A DNA stretch of 22,985 bases, taken from DATGIQ01 sp035295665. Lineage in GTDB: Bacteria > Planctomycetota > Planctomycetia > Gemmatales > Gemmataceae. Below, piece by piece: positions 1 to 6,999 of the stretch. Both the position numbers and the translations under genes were made by a program. Position 1 is the stretch's first letter; each line of letters begins with the position of its first letter. The stretch is taken from assembly GCA_035295665.1 (NCBI GenBank), contig DATGIQ010000165.1:1-22985 (forward strand), in the 5' to 3' direction. The notes below the pieces were generated by a model that searched no databases, had not been told where the DNA came from, and saw only the letters and a program-made list of their open reading frames with translations.

Positions 1-1013
1 GTACGGCCAAAGACGGCAAAGCCAAGTTCGATCTGCATCAATTTGATCCGGAATATTTTGCCCGGCTCCGCCAACGAGTCGAAGCGGCCGGGCGAAAGGG
101 GATCTACGTATCGGTCATGCTTTTCGAGGGTTGGGCCGCACAATTCACGGATGCCTGGGACTATCACCCGTTCAACGGCCCGAATAATGTGAACGCAATC
201 GATGCGGATGACAAGGGGGTCGGTTACTTCACGCTCCCGTCCACGCCGATGGGAAAACAAGTCCTCGCGCTGCAGGAAGCCTATGTGAAAAAGGTGATCG
301 ACAGCGTAAATGATTTGGACAATGTTTTGTATGAAATCTGTAATGAGTCCGGGGGCTTCTCGACCGAGTGGCAGTATCATCTGATCCGTTTGGTGAAACA
401 GTACGAGCTTCAAAAATCCAAACAGCATCCGGTCGGCATGACATTTCAATACAAGGGTGGAACCAACGCAATGTTGTTCGAGAGCCCTGCCGACTGGATT
501 TCGCCCAATCCCGGCAATGGAAACGAAAGCTATCGTGATAACCCTCCCTCGGCGTACCGAGGCAAGGTGATTGTCAGCGACACCGACCACTTCTGGGGAC
601 ACACGGGCGGTGACGCCCTTTGGGTGTGGAAATCGTTCTGTCGGGGCCTTAACGTGCTATTCATGGAGGAACTGACTCGGTCACCCACATGGCAAGATTC
701 GGCTCGTGAGGGGATGGGACAGGTGCGGCGTTACGCCGAGAAAATGAACCTTGCGGCCACGGTCCCCGCGGATGCCTTGTCGCAAACGAAATACTGCTTG
801 GCGGAACGGGGCAAAGAGTATCTGGTTTTCCAATCGGGAAGCCAGGGAGAATTCACGTTGAACCTCAGCGATGCTCCGGGGAGCTTTTCGGTGGAGTGGT
901 TCAGCATCAGAAAAGGAACGCCGGTGTCAGCGAAAGCAATCGAAGGCGGTGCGGTCCGGACCTTCACAACGCCCTTCGGTGGTCCTGCCGTGCTGTATTT
1001 GAAGCGGCAGTAA
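1..1013 (+). CDS. Glycoside hydrolase-like protein with C-terminal collagen-binding-like domain (5' end missing)
   Basis: The frame is open from the first window base to the TAA at 1011-1013, so only the C-terminal part (about 336 residues) is visible. It resembles the TIM-barrel, cellulase-like proteins of glycoside hydrolase clan A that planctomycetes often annotate as having a putative collagen-binding domain. The strand segment ending YEICNES (codons near 336-356) fits the Asn-Glu acid/base motif of that clan. A later VSDTDHFWG segment (around 570-600) lies where the second catalytic carboxylate would be expected, but it offers Asp rather than Glu. The last 70 or so residues form a beta-rich module ending in GGPAVLYLKRQ, like the collagen-binding-like domain (Pfam collagen_bind_2 type). 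The substrate cannot be read; a plant or algal polysaccharide is a guess. Any signal peptide lies upstream of the window. The family call is fairly secure, the specificity is not. Confidence 0.75.
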   Translation, partial: TAKDGKAKFDLHQFDPEYFARLRQRVEAAGRKGIYVSVMLFEGWAAQFTDAWDYHPFNGPNNVNAIDADDKGVGYFTLPSTPMGKQVLALQEAYVKKVIDSVNDLDNVLYEICNESGGFSTEWQYHLIRLVKQYELQKSKQHPVGMTFQYKGGTNAMLFESPADWISPNPGNGNESYRDNPPSAYRGKVIVSDTDHFWGHTGGDALWVWKSFCRGLNVLFMEELTRSPTWQDSAREGMGQVRRYAEKMNLAATVPADALSQTKYCLAERGKEYLVFQSGSQGEFTLNLSDAPGSFSVEWFSIRKGTPVSAKAIEGGAVRTFTTPFGGPAVLYLKRQ

Positions 1014-1017
1014 ATGC

Positions 1018-1065
1018 TTGCAAGCTGCGCCATTGCTGCCAGCCCATGATGGTGCTAGCCTGCAA
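1018..1065. repeat. Stop-proximal hairpin, possible terminator without U tract
   Basis: Starting 5 nt after the stop codon of the hydrolase, bases 1018-1033 pair with 1049-1065. I count 14 Watson-Crick pairs and one G-U, with one mismatch (A1023/C1060) and one bulged base (T1056), around a 15-nt loop. No T run follows, so it is not a classical intrinsic terminator. It may stabilise the mRNA 3' end or be a palindromic repeat. Confidence 0.5.
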
Positions 1066-1295
1066 AGATCGGCAACCATCTCAGAGGACGAGGCCCGCGA
1101 TTTTCATGCCTGATTTCGAGCAACGGATCGCATTGCCAATCGCGGCCTACGATGAAGGACTGGCATTCGTTCGAGGGCAGGGAATGCTGAACCAAAGGCT
1201 GGCGCGAATCGCCGCGAACTCATGAACGCTGAATGAGGCCACGATTTTCCGATTGACTCGTATGCAATGTTCTCCTCCACCAATGAAAGAGCACC

Positions 1296-1658
1296 TCAAG
1301 GTTCCGTGTCCAGTGCCTTCAGCATCCGTTTCAAGGCTACCTGTTGATACGCTTCGCGGAGCAATCGGTTCACTTCATCCCAGTCCGTCTGGTTATCAAT
1401 CCGAAGAGAGACCCACCCTTGATGAGCTGCGTGCGGAGTGGGGAAGAAACGGCTATCTTCCAGCAGTTCATCCTGCCGCTCGTCGCTCATCTTCAGGCCA
1501 AGGGAGAGTACGCGATCATACTCCCCAAATGCAGCGAACATCTTCTTGCCGGCGCGAAAAGTCGGATGGCCCCAGGCTTCAACTTCGCAGCTCTCCGGCA
1601 ACGCCAAACAGAGGGAGCGCAGCTTCTTGAGCGCTTTTCCGTAGCGGCTCGTGGGCAT
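1296..1658 (-). CDS. MmcQ/YjbR family protein
   Basis: This 120-residue protein has the size and pattern of the MmcQ/YjbR family (formerly DUF419): an N-terminal helix with LCLALPESCEVEAWGHPTFR, the GKKMFAAFGEYD strand, a basic and acidic middle, and the late HQGWVSLRID strand followed by a terminal helical segment (LLREAYQQVALKRM). The family has a CyaY-like fold and is often described as a possible DNA-binding protein, but no biochemical role is firmly known. The ATG at 1658 is preceded by AAGAGGA at a suitable distance. It lies downstream of the beta-propeller gene on the same strand, but a strong terminator separates them, so it probably has its own promoter. No terminator was recognised after it. 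Confidence 0.85.
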   Translation of the reverse strand: MPTSRYGKALKKLRSLCLALPESCEVEAWGHPTFRAGKKMFAAFGEYDRVLSLGLKMSDERQDELLEDSRFFPTPHAAHQGWVSLRIDNQTDWDEVNRLLREAYQQVALKRMLKALDTEP

Positions 1659-1699
1659 CGCGAATCCTCTTGCGACCAGCTGTCGCCTACTTGGGGCAG

Positions 1700-1739
1700 A
1701 AAAAAGCCTCCGCCAGTCTCACGGGACCACCGGAGGCTT
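1700..1739 (-). terminator. Rho-independent terminator of the beta-propeller gene
   Basis: Read on the minus strand, AAGCCTCCG (1739-1731) pairs perfectly with CGGAGGCTT (1712-1704) across an 18-nt loop and runs straight into a run of U (1705-1700). It begins 26 nt after the stop codon of the gene at 1766-2695 and 42 nt before the MmcQ/YjbR start, so it separates these two genes. Confidence 0.85.
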
Positions 1740-1765
1740 ACCGCTGGTCGCTTTCCCCTGTCGAG

Positions 1766-2695
1766 TTACGGCCCGTACTGGAGCGTTACCGGGTTCGTCT
1801 TGGTGAAGGTCATGAACTCCGCATTCCCGATGGCAGGCGGCCCACTCAGGACCGGATCAACAAAATATCCCAGGTAATTCCCTTGCGGGTCGAATTGGAG
1901 TACCCCGCCGGCCACATCATCCCCCACGTAAAGGTAGCCGTTGGAATCGAAGAGGACGCTAATTGGGTCGTTGAGCGGGCTGTTCCCCTTCAGCACAAAG
2001 GGCTGGATGAAATTGCCGTTCGGGTCATACTGCATGATCCCGCCCGCGTTGGCCGCGGTGACATACAGATTGCCATCCGGTCCAAACGTCAGACCATTGA
2101 TGCCGGCGGAGAGTGCCCCGTTATCTCCCTGCGTGAAGACACCCAGGAAGTTCCCGCTCGGATCGTATTGCAGCACCTGACCGGTGTTGAAGCTCGCAAC
2201 ATAAAGGTTGCCGGACGCATCGAAGACAAGTCCCCGCGGCCCGCTCAGCGGGCTGCTGCCTGCCGCGACAAAGTCGCCCAGGTAGTTGCCGTTCGGGTCG
2301 TATTGCTCGACCTTGTTGGAGCTCTTGCAGGCCACGTAGAGGTTGCCGGCTGTGTCGAAGATGATGCCGCGCGGCCCGTTCAGCCCTCCAGTGGGCGCAG
2401 TGGCGAAGCTACCGAGGAAGTTGCCGCTGCTGTCATAGGTGAAGATTGCCTTCTGCGAATCACTGGCTACATAAAGAATGCCTGCGTTCCAAACGAGGCC
2501 CCGGGGCCCTCCCGGAATCTCCGCGCCGAAATCCGCAATGAAATTGCCGTTGGTCTCATCGTATTGCAGGACCGTATTCGGGCTCGCGATACTGCCAACA
2601 AAGAGGTCAGCCTGCGCGGCTGGCGCCACCAAAGCCATCACGGCAGCCGCCAAGAAGCCGCCGAGAAGGCCGTACCGAGAACGCATAGTCACCAT
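1766..2695 (-). CDS. Secreted NHL-repeat-type beta-propeller protein
   Basis: The frame can be extended to 2983, but the ATG at 2695 is preferred. It follows AAGGAG with a 9-nt gap and is followed by a clean Sec signal peptide (MVTMRSRYGLLGGFLAAAVM, then a cut after APAAQA). An ATG three codons in (2686) is also possible. The mature part, about 280 residues, consists of roughly six repeats of about 45 residues. Each carries blocks such as GPRGLVFDASGNLYVASFN and VLQYDPSGNFLGVF, the pattern of NHL/SMP-30-like propeller blades. Such folds bind ligands or proteins, and no catalytic site is evident. There is no PEP-CTERM tail and no lipobox, so the product is probably released or held in the periplasm. 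It is monocistronic, bounded by the terminator at 1700-1739. Confidence 0.8.
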   Translation of the reverse strand: MVTMRSRYGLLGGFLAAAVMALVAPAAQADLFVGSIASPNTVLQYDETNGNFIADFGAEIPGGPRGLVWNAGILYVASDSQKAIFTYDSSGNFLGSFATAPTGGLNGPRGIIFDTAGNLYVACKSSNKVEQYDPNGNYLGDFVAAGSSPLSGPRGLVFDASGNLYVASFNTGQVLQYDPSGNFLGVFTQGDNGALSAGINGLTFGPDGNLYVTAANAGGIMQYDPNGNFIQPFVLKGNSPLNDPISVLFDSNGYLYVGDDVAGGVLQFDPQGNYLGYFVDPVLSGPPAIGNAEFMTFTKTNPVTLQYGP

Positions 2696-3314
2696 GTTCT
2701 CCTGCTCCTTCACTGTGAAGTGAACCCCTCGTTTAATCCCCGATCCGCTGCACAGCGGAACTCCCGGTTTAAGAACAGAAAGTGGCCGCAAGCGATTGTC
2801 CCATCGACTGGGAGGAAGCAAATCGTCCCGCTTCCGCCTCGTCCATTTGCGAGTCGCCACCCTATTGCCTTGTAACCCCTGCCGATGCCGTTTGCAACAA
2901 AAAACCCTGAAAATTGTCCAACGAGGGCGACGGTCCACCAGCATGGCCCCGCGCCCGAACAGCGAGTCGCTTGTCAGCAACAATTCCAGTCCGCTAACTT
3001 CGGCTGCCCGCCTGAAGGAAACCAGGATACTGGCTGGATTATGAATAGATGATGAGAGTACGGCCCACGCGAAGTCGGCGAAAGGAGTCTTGCGGCCCGA
3101 GGTTCCCTTTGAAGGGCATCATCTGGTTCTCAGGCTGTCGCAGGTGGCGGTAGAGAACGTGCGTGGCTCTGTGCGCGTCCTCTGCGTTCTCCGCACGCAA
3201 TGCTTTCTGTTTAAGTTGCGCGACGAGAACGTAAAGGACGCGGAGCCAGTATCAGGACGCGCTCGTTGATTCCACTAACCCTGGTGAATCTGGTGCCGGG
3301 TTTCAGTGCCCTCG
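2696..3314. other. 619-bp gap upstream of the propeller gene
   Basis: No supported gene lies here; the open frames show no family features. The right part holds the imperfect palindrome at 3165-3247. Next to the propeller gene there is a 13-bp palindrome (CTTCAC-T-GTGAAG, 2708-2720) that overlaps its Shine-Dalgarno. No clear sigma-70 promoter was recognised. Confidence 0.5.
3165..3247. repeat. Long imperfect palindrome, dispersed-repeat type
   Basis: Bases 3165-3200 are the imperfect reverse complement of 3216-3247, around the 15-nt centre 3201-3215. About 26 of the 32 bases in the shorter arm match once a 4-base gap is allowed. The arms carry the motif GAGAACGYARAGGACGC, which resembles the CGCAGAGGACGCAGAG-like repeats scattered between genes in many environmental bacterial genomes (recalled, not searched). 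It ends about 70 nt beyond the hydrolase stop codon. Confidence 0.65.
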
Positions 3315-4730
3315 CTACTTCTGCGTCTTCTTCATCTCCTCAACCCGGTGCGGCAACACGTCGGGCACGATCTGCACCGGCGTCGTAAACTTGAACGGTA
3401 CCGTCCCGCTCCCAGGAAAAGTCAATTCGACAAAAAAGGCGGTCCAGCCTGTTGCCGGCGTCGCCACCTTCGCCAAATAGGCGCCGTCGGCCGTACGTTC
3501 CAAGGGAGATTGTTTGTAGGCCGGGCCAATGGTCACCAGTCGGAAGTCGCGCGCTTTCGGGTTCGTCGCCTGCCACAGATGGACCTCGGCTGGCTTGTCT
3601 TCCGTCTGCACGCGGAGCGAGCCATCGGTCAACACCTTCCAGCTAAAGCGGGGCAGAGGCGACCGATTCAAGATCGCCTGATAAAAGGCCAGAATGCTGT
3701 CCTGGGCATCGGACCCCCGCAGGGAATGGTCGGCGTTGGGTACATAGCGGAGATATTTCACGCCGGGCAAATCATCGAAGTAAAACTTGGAGGAATCGGG
3801 CGGAAAATACTGATCGCCGGCAGCGTTGAGGACAAACTTCGGCATGACCAAACGGTTCCGGTAGAAATACGGATCGACGATCCGCAGCAGCTCGGCGTAT
3901 TCGGGGGTGTCTCTGCGCTGCTGGATTCCATGCCGCGTATAATCGCCGACGGCTTCCGCCCAGAACCCGTAGGCGCAAAAATGATTGATGCCGCAAGCCC
4001 GAACATTCACCACATCAATGACAATGGGGATGACCGCGACCACCCGGCGATCCACTGCCCCGGTAAGCCAGGTCGTCCAGCCGCGTTTGGAACCGCCGGC
4101 AACGACAAATTTGTTGACAGCGATTTTCCCGCCGGGCTCGCTTGCCAAGAGTGCAGTTACCGTATCCATCGCCCGAACCGCGCTCTTCACCATCGGCAAT
4201 CGGGGCAGCCAGGTCGGATCGTGCGTATCCATGAACTTGACCCAACTGTAGGCGATAAGGTCGTCCTCGGTCCGGGGTTGGCCGTCGCCATTAAAGATCA
4301 ACGGCTGGTTGGGAATCATGCGGAGTTCTGCCACGACGGAATTGGTGGCCCTGGCTACCCGGACGCTTTGGGGGCTCGGGGCTTCCGGAACTGGGCCGTC
4401 GTTTCGACCGCCGCCGATGGTCAGCAGGGCGGTGTCGTGTTGGACCGTCTTTGGCTTGACGATGATGAGCCAGTGCTGCCACACCGGCCGGTCCACTTCA
4501 GGCACCGATCGCCAACGCTGCGATTGCAGATCCACGATAAACGTCGTGATGCCGTCGCCGGGAACCGTTTTGACGACCTTCCAGGCATACGTGGGGTCCG
4601 CTTTGCTGACATACTCGTCCAGCGGAGTCTTCGGACCATTCACCGGCTCGGCACCAACCGCGCCCGGTGGCAAAGCCAGTCCCGCAACCAGGATGATCCC
4701 TGTCAAGCGGTTCGTCCAGTCGTTCCTCAT
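3315..4730 (-). CDS. PhoPQ-activated pathogenicity-related (PqaA-like) alpha/beta hydrolase
   Basis: I take the ATG at 4730 (471 residues) because it opens a signal peptide, MRNDWTNRLTGIILVAGLAL, with cleavage near AVGA. The frame continues upstream to 4853 but adds only an unconvincing basic segment. The core matches the PhoPQ-related family (PF10142): TPLDEYVSKADPTYAWK at the start, then TIGGGRNDG, DDLIAYSWVKF, the nucleophile elbow VVAGGSKRGW (Ser214), LNAAGDQYFPPDS (Asp306) and PNADHSLRG (His335). Together these suggest a Ser-Asp-His triad of a secreted esterase or peptidase-like enzyme. The last 120 or so residues form a beta-rich module. The name comes from a Salmonella gene and does not imply pathogenicity here; the substrate is unknown. 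Its promoter should lie in the gap shared with the PEP-CTERM gene, which holds a candidate operator at 4828-4861. Confidence 0.88.
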   Translation of the reverse strand: MRNDWTNRLTGIILVAGLALPPGAVGAEPVNGPKTPLDEYVSKADPTYAWKVVKTVPGDGITTFIVDLQSQRWRSVPEVDRPVWQHWLIIVKPKTVQHDTALLTIGGGRNDGPVPEAPSPQSVRVARATNSVVAELRMIPNQPLIFNGDGQPRTEDDLIAYSWVKFMDTHDPTWLPRLPMVKSAVRAMDTVTALLASEPGGKIAVNKFVVAGGSKRGWTTWLTGAVDRRVVAVIPIVIDVVNVRACGINHFCAYGFWAEAVGDYTRHGIQQRRDTPEYAELLRIVDPYFYRNRLVMPKFVLNAAGDQYFPPDSSKFYFDDLPGVKYLRYVPNADHSLRGSDAQDSILAFYQAILNRSPLPRFSWKVLTDGSLRVQTEDKPAEVHLWQATNPKARDFRLVTIGPAYKQSPLERTADGAYLAKVATPATGWTAFFVELTFPGSGTVPFKFTTPVQIVPDVLPHRVEEMKKTQK

Positions 4731-4827
4731 GGTTTCCCTTTCGCTAAGTGCGGCCACTCCCTGAAGCAAATGAGCGGAATTCTGGAGCCATTGTACCAAT
4801 TTCCGCCAAGCGGAAAGCGGTCGCCGA

Positions 4828-4861
4828 AAGTTAACACGGGTTAGCGCAAGCATGTTAACTT
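4828..4861. promoter_or_regulatory. Candidate operator: inverted repeat AAGTTAACA-N16-TGTTAACTT
   Basis: AAGTTAACA (4828-4836) and TGTTAACTT (4853-4861) are perfect reverse complements. Each contains GTTAAC, and their centres are 24 bp apart. A further TTAAC lies at 4865-4869. The site lies about 100 bp upstream of the PqaA-like start, as expected for a dimeric regulator. The regulator is unknown. Confidence 0.4.
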
Positions 4862-5200
4862 CCCTTAACGTCCCGTTTCGCCAGGGGCAAAAACGGCCGC
4901 GGGATTCAACGCCGGCAGAAACACTGGGCAGGGGTCACTCCTGGCCCACGCCCCTGCTTCTCGAAGCGCAAGTGCTGAGCTAGCAATCAGCTACGCCTGG
5001 TTTTGATTGTTTCACAATTTGAAAACGATCGGAGGAACGCTTCCTGGGATGCGCTCGCAGCGAATTTCTGTTGTTGGCGCAAGAAATGCGTGTCTAAATG
5101 CCATCGCCAAAATCCGCAAAAGGCTCGCACTGTCCATCTTGCGGAGGATTGGTTTCTCCGCTGGTTTGCTTACGATTCGTGCCCGATCCATTCCTTGCCT

Positions 5201-5213
5201 GGAAGGAGTAGTG
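5201..5213 (+). promoter_or_regulatory. Ribosome binding site deciding the PEP-CTERM start
   Basis: GGAAGGAG at 5201-5208 lies 5 nt before the ATG at 5214, which opens a signal peptide. This supports 5214 over upstream starts in the same frame (5007 onward). Confidence 0.8.
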
Positions 5214-5975
5214 ATGAACTCGCGCGCTGTTTGGAAGGGGATTATGATGATGGCCCTCGGGGCCGTCTTGGCCTTCGGCTCCGTCGCTCAGGCTGACGAG
5301 ATCGGAATTAACTTTACGGGCGGCAACAACGCGGGTGCTCCGACCTCGTTGTTGGCGACGGACATTGCCGGCGTGGTACCACAGGCCAATTGGAACAATG
5401 CCAACGGTACCGGAGCGACCCTGAACGGTCTGCTCAATCAAAACGGTGTCGCCACCACGGCCTCGGTGACCTGGCATGCGGATGGAACGTGGGGCAGCGG
5501 CACGGGAACCGCGAGCGGCAATGCCAAGTTGTACAATGGCTATCTGGATTCCACCGGCACGAGTCCCACGACGGTGACGGTCTCCGGGCTCGCCGCCGCT
5601 GGATTGGCAGGGTCTTATGATGTCTATGTTTATTTCACCGGCGATGGAGCAGGAAGCAATCCGCCCCGAAGCGGCAACTACACGATTGGCTCGATCACCC
5701 AGCTAGCCCTCGACACAATCGGCTTCAAAGGAACCTTTGTCCAGGCCACGCCGGCCGATGCCAACGGTGGCAATTACCTTGTCTTTTCGGGCCTGTCGGG
5801 TGACAGTTTTACCCTGAGTGCGAATCCGGTCAATTTCCGGTCGCCCGTCAACGGCATCGAGATCGTTAGCCCCGCGGCGGCTCCCGTCCCCGAACCAACG
5901 ACCTTGGCGCTGGCCGGGATGAGCTTGCTCAGTTTCATGGGCTATGCCTGGAAACGCCGCCGCACGGCTGCGTAA
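5214..5975 (+). CDS. PEP-CTERM sorting domain protein
   Basis: The 253-residue product begins with a signal peptide (MNSRAVWKGIMMMALGAVLA, cut after SVAQA). It continues with a beta-rich domain of about 195 residues: EIGINFTGGNN, then TVTVSGLAAAGLAGSYDVYVYF and FSGLSGDSFTLS. It ends with VPEPTTLALAGMSLLSF, a hydrophobic stretch and the basic tail KRRRTAA. That tail is the PEP-CTERM signal, recognised by an exosortase-type enzyme and linked in other bacteria to exopolysaccharide or extracellular matrix. The central domain looks like the beta-sandwich, carbohydrate-binding-like modules common in planctomycete PEP-CTERM proteins; I do not assign it a ligand. No exosortase gene is in the window. 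It is followed by a strong hairpin terminator at 6025-6058 and appears monocistronic. Confidence 0.88.
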   Translation: MNSRAVWKGIMMMALGAVLAFGSVAQADEIGINFTGGNNAGAPTSLLATDIAGVVPQANWNNANGTGATLNGLLNQNGVATTASVTWHADGTWGSGTGTASGNAKLYNGYLDSTGTSPTTVTVSGLAAAGLAGSYDVYVYFTGDGAGSNPPRSGNYTIGSITQLALDTIGFKGTFVQATPADANGGNYLVFSGLSGDSFTLSANPVNFRSPVNGIEIVSPAAAPVPEPTTLALAGMSLLSFMGYAWKRRRTAA

Positions 5976-6024
5976 CTTTGGCCGGGTATCAAACCCTGTT
6001 GATCCAAGTGTGCTCTTTCAAACT

Positions 6025-6058
6025 CATGGGCGGGCCTGCGGGCCCGCCCATGTTGTTT
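6025..6058 (+). terminator. Intrinsic terminator of the PEP-CTERM gene
   Basis: A perfect 12-bp GC-rich stem, CATGGGCGGGCC (6025-6036) with GGCCCGCCCATG (6041-6052), encloses the 4-nt loop TGCG and is followed by TTGTTT. It begins about 50 nt after the stop codon. Confidence 0.85.
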
Positions 6059-6120
6059 CCCGGTGCTTCTACCGTTCCCAGCTCGGCTTGGGGCATTCTC
6101 TCTTACATGGTCCGGTTGGT

Positions 6121-6207
6121 GGTGTCGGTTTAGCGGCGATTCGCAGAACCGCGCGGGGCGCCTCCGCACGCGGTTCTGCGAATCGCCGCTCAACAAAATC
6201 GGACACG
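6121..6207. repeat. Perfect 22-bp inverted repeat with 15-nt loop; MITE/REP-like
   Basis: Bases 6132-6153 and 6169-6190 are perfect reverse complements (arm begins AGCGGCGATTCGCAGAACC) around a 15-nt GC-rich loop. Outside the perfect arms, GTGTCGGTTT (6123-6132 region) and AAATCGGACAC (6196-6206) continue an imperfect match, so the unit may have terminal repeats GTGTC/GACAC. There is no T tract and no nearby upstream gene end, so a mobile or REP-like palindrome is favoured over a terminator. Confidence 0.7.
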
Positions 6208-6228
6208 TTCAGCGGGACTGCGTATCGG

Positions 6229-6290
6229 GGTCCTCGGCATAACTGCGCGAATGGCTTTCGCCAACATTGCGCGCAGAGACGCCGAGTACC
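6229..6290. repeat. Second imperfect long hairpin upstream of hpt
   Basis: Bases 6229-6249 pair with 6270-6290 at 17 of 21 positions. The 20-nt centre contains a further small stem, TGGC-TTTC-GCCA. It follows the perfect hairpin by 38 nt, and the sequence families differ. It could be a repeat pair or part of a structured leader of hpt. Confidence 0.55.
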
Positions 6291-6390
6291 CAGGGTTAGA
6301 TAGCGAGGGTTTCGGACGAAACGTTCCAACTCCCTCTTTCCTCAACTCCTCCTTTCGTGTTCAATACTCACTTTCGATCGTGTCCCGACC

Positions 6391-6396
6391 AGGAGG
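6391..6396 (+). promoter_or_regulatory. Shine-Dalgarno of hpt
   Basis: AGGAGG lies 10 nt before the ATG at 6407. This supports that start over the open frame that extends upstream to 6251. Confidence 0.75.
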
Positions 6397-6406
6397 CGAC
6401 CGCCGC

Positions 6407-6934
6407 ATGGAAATCCTTCTTCCCGCCGAGCGCATCCAGGCCCGCGTGGCCGAGCTGGCCCGGGAGATTGCCGCCGATTATCACAACCGGCCGATCACCA
6501 TCGTGGGCGTCCTCACCGGCAGTCTGATTTTCCTGGCTGATCTGGTCCGTCACCTGGATCTCCCGCTGCGGATTGGACTGATCCAGGCATCCAGCTATCG
6601 CGGAGCCGCCACCACGCCGGGGGAGTTGCACATCCAGCCGGAGTTGGTTCCGGACGTCCGCGGCCGGCATGTCCTGCTGATCGATGATATCCTGGACACG
6701 GGGCAGACGCTGGCTTACCTTTCGGACCACCTTCGAAACCTGGGAACGGCTTCGTTGCGGGTGGCGGTGCTGCTGCGGAAGCGGGGCCGCCAAACGCTGT
6801 CCCTGGAACCGGATTATTGCGGCTTTGACATTCCCAATGCGTTCGTGGTTGGCTACGGCCTGGATTTTAACGACGAGTACCGCAACTTGCCCTATCTTGC
6901 CGTCCTTCCGCAAGCCGACGACGATCGCGGATAG
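6407..6934 (+). CDS. hpt: Hypoxanthine phosphoribosyltransferase
   Basis: The 175-residue product has the normal length for bacterial hypoxanthine(-guanine) phosphoribosyltransferase, which joins hypoxanthine or guanine to PRPP to give IMP or GMP in cytosolic purine salvage. Family marks are ITIVGVLTGSLIFLADLVRH near residues 30-49, the mobile-loop SSYRG (62-66), the PRPP-binding loop LIDDILDTGQTL (91-102) with its paired Asp residues, the base-binding RKRGR region near 124-128, and VVGYGLDFNDEYRNLPYLAVL near the end. The start at 6407 follows AGGAGG and avoids an unrelated N-terminal extension. It is the first of four genes on this strand, with 65 nt to the next. The upstream palindromes could affect its expression, but no riboswitch class is recognisable. 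Confidence 0.93.
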   Translation: MEILLPAERIQARVAELAREIAADYHNRPITIVGVLTGSLIFLADLVRHLDLPLRIGLIQASSYRGAATTPGELHIQPELVPDVRGRHVLLIDDILDTGQTLAYLSDHLRNLGTASLRVAVLLRKRGRQTLSLEPDYCGFDIPNAFVVGYGLDFNDEYRNLPYLAVLPQADDDRG

Positions 6935-6999
6935 ACAATGGAGAGGTGCCCATCGGGACGGACGCGCTTCGCCCCGGCAATGCTCTCTCCTCCATCGCC

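Larger units (their letters stand above)
4731..5213. other. Divergent intergenic regulatory region (483 bp)
   Basis: This gap separates the divergently transcribed PqaA-like and PEP-CTERM genes and must hold both promoters. It contains a 9-bp inverted repeat at 4828-4861, a shorter near-palindrome GCTTC-TC-GAAGC at 4956-4967, and a weak sigma-54-like -24/-12 match at 5075-5089. An open frame entering the PEP-CTERM gene from 5007 is judged to be untranslated leader. Confidence 0.55.
6059..6406. other. Gap upstream of hpt holding two long hairpins
   Basis: No protein gene is supported in these 348 bp. Two separate palindromes fill much of it (6132-6190 and 6229-6290), followed by about 115 bp of leader up to the hpt start. 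No clear promoter box was recognised. Confidence 0.5.

Noticed and set aside
1106..1225. Open frame of 39 codons, possible small gene or gene remnant
   Set aside because: It has no Shine-Dalgarno and no recognisable family, and upstream its frame merely shadows the hydrolase gene.
3306..4844. 512-codon + strand frame opposite the PqaA-like gene
   Set aside because: It has no family features and mirrors the real minus-strand gene; long antisense frames are expected in GC-rich DNA.
5007..5213. N-terminal extension of the PEP-CTERM protein
   Set aside because: It would bury the signal peptide behind 69 basic residues, while the ATG at 5214 has a well-placed GGAAGGAG.
6025..6058. Treating this stem as another mobile palindrome
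   Set aside because: Its short 4-nt loop, GC-rich stem, following T-rich tract and distance from the stop codon fit an intrinsic terminator.
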